From an uncultured Butyricicoccus sp. (GTDB lineage: Bacteria; Bacillota; Clostridia; Oscillospirales; Butyricicoccaceae), in NCBI GenBank assembly GCA_900547195.1, contig URFQ01000104.1:1-7225 (forward strand): 7,225 nt of DNA. Direction: 5' to 3'. How positions within the stretch are numbered: position 1 is the stretch's first letter; each line of letters begins with the position of its first letter. Shown one piece after another: positions 6,222-7,225 of this stretch. The position numbers and the translations under genes were made by a program. The notes beneath the pieces are model-generated. The model did not search any database and was not told the DNA's origin. It saw only the letters and a list, made by a program, of their open reading frames with translations.

Positions 6222-6252
6222 AAGGGCTCCGCAGATTGCATGCGGAGCCCTT
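6222..6252. terminator. Hairpin, probable terminator of the 5770-6252 transcript
   Basis: A perfect 12-bp stem pairs AAGGGCTCCGCA (6222-6233) with TGCGGAGCCCTT (6241-6252) around a 7-base loop. The plus-strand tract after it is poor (TTGGTGCGTCTG). The minus-strand side is richer (AACTTTTATTATATTT). It sits just before the next gene's promoter, the position expected for ending the upstream transcript. Its core CTCCGCA/TGCGGAG is shared with the terminator at 3451-3490. Confidence 0.6.
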
Positions 6253-6263
6253 GGTGCGTCTGC

Positions 6264-6292
6264 TTGTCTTTTGGGGCAAGCTTTGTTATAAT
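6264..6292 (+). promoter_or_regulatory. Promoter for GIY-YIG/Nudix gene
   Basis: TTGTCT (6264-6269), a 17-base spacer and a perfect TATAAT (6287-6292). The predicted start is near 6299, giving a 26-base leader with a GGGGG ribosome binding site at 6311-6315. Confidence 0.8.
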
Positions 6293-6324
6293 GAAGGGCA
6301 AATCGGAACAGGGGGCGCACATAG

Positions 6325-7164
6325 ATGAACTTTGTTTATATCCTCCGCTGCGCGGACGATACGTATTACACCGGGTGGACCAATCATTTAACCGACCGCC
6401 TTGCAGCACATAACCACGGCGCCGCCGGTGCAAAATATACCCGGTCGCGCCGGCCGGTTCGTCTGGTGTATTGTGAAATGCTGCCGGACAGAAATGCTGC
6501 AATGAAGCGGGAAGTTGAGATCAAGCGCATGAAACGCGCGGCAAAGCAAAAGCTCATCGACAGTCTTGCAGATGGGGAACAGCTTGCGATTTATGATGCG
6601 AATGAGACGGAAGCCGGCGTAATGCCGCGCGCGCTGGTGCATCGGTACGGCCTGCGGCACCATGTTTGCCATTTGTGGCTGGTGCAGGAACGGAATGGCG
6701 TTTTAGGGCACTGGCTTCAGCAGCGCGCAGACGATCGGCCGCTCTATCCGGGACTGTATGATTTGGCAGCGACCGGACACATCGACCCGGGGGAAACTCC
6801 GCTTGACGGCGTGCTGCGCGAGGCGCGTGAAGAAATTGGCCTGCATTTAACAAAGGAACAGGTGCTATCGATCGGGACGGCCGAACAACGCTATGAACGT
6901 CCGGATGGTGGGTTTGACGACGAACTGGTGTATGCATTTGTGGCACGTTTGGACGGCGCCCCGCCATTTGCAATCGGCCGCGAGGTGAAACGCATGATTT
7001 GGGTTCCGTTTCATGAACATCAGAAGGCGGAAAATGGTGAGGAACGAATTGAGACGGAGGGCGAGCAAATCATATGCAGTCAGATGTGCTGTCTGCACAA
7101 AGGCGAGTGGATTCTGTTCGAACGTCATTTGCGAGGAGGCCGGGCACTGCAAAAAAACTTGTAG
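6325..7164 (+). CDS. GIY-YIG endonuclease domain fused to Nudix hydrolase domain
   Basis: A 279-residue two-domain protein. Residues 1-80 form a UPF0213/YhbQ-type GIY-YIG domain. It has Y5 in FVYILRC, YYTGWT (14-19) in place of YIG, the conserved arginine R25 in LTDRLAAHN, KYTRSRRPVRLVY, and the metal-binding glutamate E63 in KREVEIKRMKR. Residues 85-270 are a Nudix hydrolase like the IPP-isomerase/YfcD group. AIYDANE and PRALVHRYGLRHHVCHLWLV precede an intact Nudix box from G151 to L173, with the REAREEIGL core at 165-173. Both active sites look complete. Nudix enzymes hydrolyse nucleoside diphosphate derivatives, and small GIY-YIG proteins are linked to DNA cleavage or repair. The fused protein's substrate is unknown. 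GGGGG lies nine bases before the ATG. It appears monocistronic, with no terminator hairpin seen before the next promoter. The two parts are in one frame with no sign of a sequencing frameshift. Confidence 0.92.
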   Translation: MNFVYILRCADDTYYTGWTNHLTDRLAAHNHGAAGAKYTRSRRPVRLVYCEMLPDRNAAMKREVEIKRMKRAAKQKLIDSLADGEQLAIYDANETEAGVMPRALVHRYGLRHHVCHLWLVQERNGVLGHWLQQRADDRPLYPGLYDLAATGHIDPGETPLDGVLREAREEIGLHLTKEQVLSIGTAEQRYERPDGGFDDELVYAFVARLDGAPPFAIGREVKRMIWVPFHEHQKAENGEERIETEGEQIICSQMCCLHKGEWILFERHLRGGRALQKNL

Positions 7165-7181
7165 AAAAAGCGAAAAAAGAG

Positions 7182-7210
7182 TTGACAAAGGGATGGAAGT
7201 GTCGTATACT
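7182..7210 (+). promoter_or_regulatory. Near-consensus strong promoter pointing out of the window
   Basis: A perfect TTGACA (7182-7187), a 17-base spacer and TATACT (7205-7210), preceded by an A-rich stretch (7165-7180) that could act as an UP element. The start is near 7217 and the gene lies beyond the right edge. Such promoters often drive rRNA, tRNA or other highly expressed genes, but that is inference. Confidence 0.85.
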
Positions 7211-7225
7211 AATCAAGCTGCTTCA

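Larger units (their letters stand above)
5770..6252 (+). ncRNA. Candidate structured RNA or attenuator-type leader, family unknown
   Basis: This is the transcript expected between the strong promoter and the hairpin at 6222-6252. Consecutive local hairpins are visible: GCTCA/TGAGC (5876-5880 with 5893-5897); CTGTTG/CGACAG with a 7-base loop (5901-5906 with 5914-5919); CGGC/GCCG (5920-5923 with 5938-5941); CATACC/GGTATG with a GATG loop (5947-5952 with 5957-5962) inside GGG/CCC; TGATC/GATCA with a GGTT loop (5994-5998 with 6003-6007) inside GCGC/GCGC; and AGGGCAT/ATGCCCT (6051-6057 with 6090-6096). An upstream GGACT/AGTCC pairing (5813-5817 with 5836-5840) competes with CTTTC/GAAAG (5808-5812 with 5825-5829). 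The first hairpin overlaps the end of the short ORF. I do not recognise tmRNA, RNase P, SRP, 6S or a known riboswitch. Boundaries are inferred from promoter and hairpin only. Confidence 0.4.

Noticed and set aside
5770..6252. tmRNA, RNase P, SRP or 6S RNA
   Set aside because: I found no tRNA-like ends or tag ending in Ala-Ala, no RNase P core motifs, no SRP domain IV loop and no single long 6S-type rod.

Overview
The window looks like part of a chromosome from a GC-rich Gram-positive anaerobe, most likely a gut Clostridia of the Oscillospiraceae/Ruminococcaceae type. The reasons are strong AGGAGG-type ribosome binding sites, sigma-A (TTGACA/TATAAT) promoters, an OmpR-type two-component operon led by a lipoprotein, a DUF554 membrane protein, a Bacillus AnsA-like asparaginase and an iron-dependent alcohol dehydrogenase. 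The taxonomic call is inference. No transposase, phage gene, CRISPR array, tRNA or rRNA was seen.

Layout. (1) Positions 1-2461, minus strand: a three-gene operon read right to left. It encodes a lipoprotein with three Asp-rich FG-GAP/VCBS-like calcium-type loops, then an OmpR/PhoB-type response regulator, then the N-terminus of its sensor histidine kinase, which runs off the left edge. The kinase start overlaps the regulator stop (ATGA). (2) Positions 2700-3444, plus strand: an extended -10 promoter and a DUF554 membrane protein. (3) Positions 3451-3490: a strong hairpin shared by the converging DUF554 and asparaginase genes. (4) Positions 3495-5676, minus strand: a promoter, an iron-containing alcohol dehydrogenase and a cytoplasmic L-asparaginase, probably co-transcribed. 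(5) Positions 5602-6324: a 723-base region with no conventional gene but much signal. It has a near-consensus plus-strand promoter, a 17-codon ORF with a good ribosome binding site, a chain of small hairpins, a 16S-3'-end-like CACCTCCTTT stretch and a terminator-like hairpin. A 19-base imperfect inverted repeat brackets the promoter. (6) Positions 6264-7164, plus strand: a promoter and a fused GIY-YIG plus Nudix protein. (7) Positions 7182-7210: a very strong promoter pointing out of the window.

How the parts relate. The left operon looks like a complete envelope-sensing unit, in which the lipoprotein may feed a signal to the kinase. The dehydrogenase and asparaginase are metabolic genes with no obvious shared pathway. 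The most intriguing part is the divergent control region between the dehydrogenase and the small-RNA-like locus. There, a repeated AARAGTGT motif and the inverted repeat suggest either shared operators or, more speculatively, an invertible promoter. I could not match the structured region to any RNA family I know.
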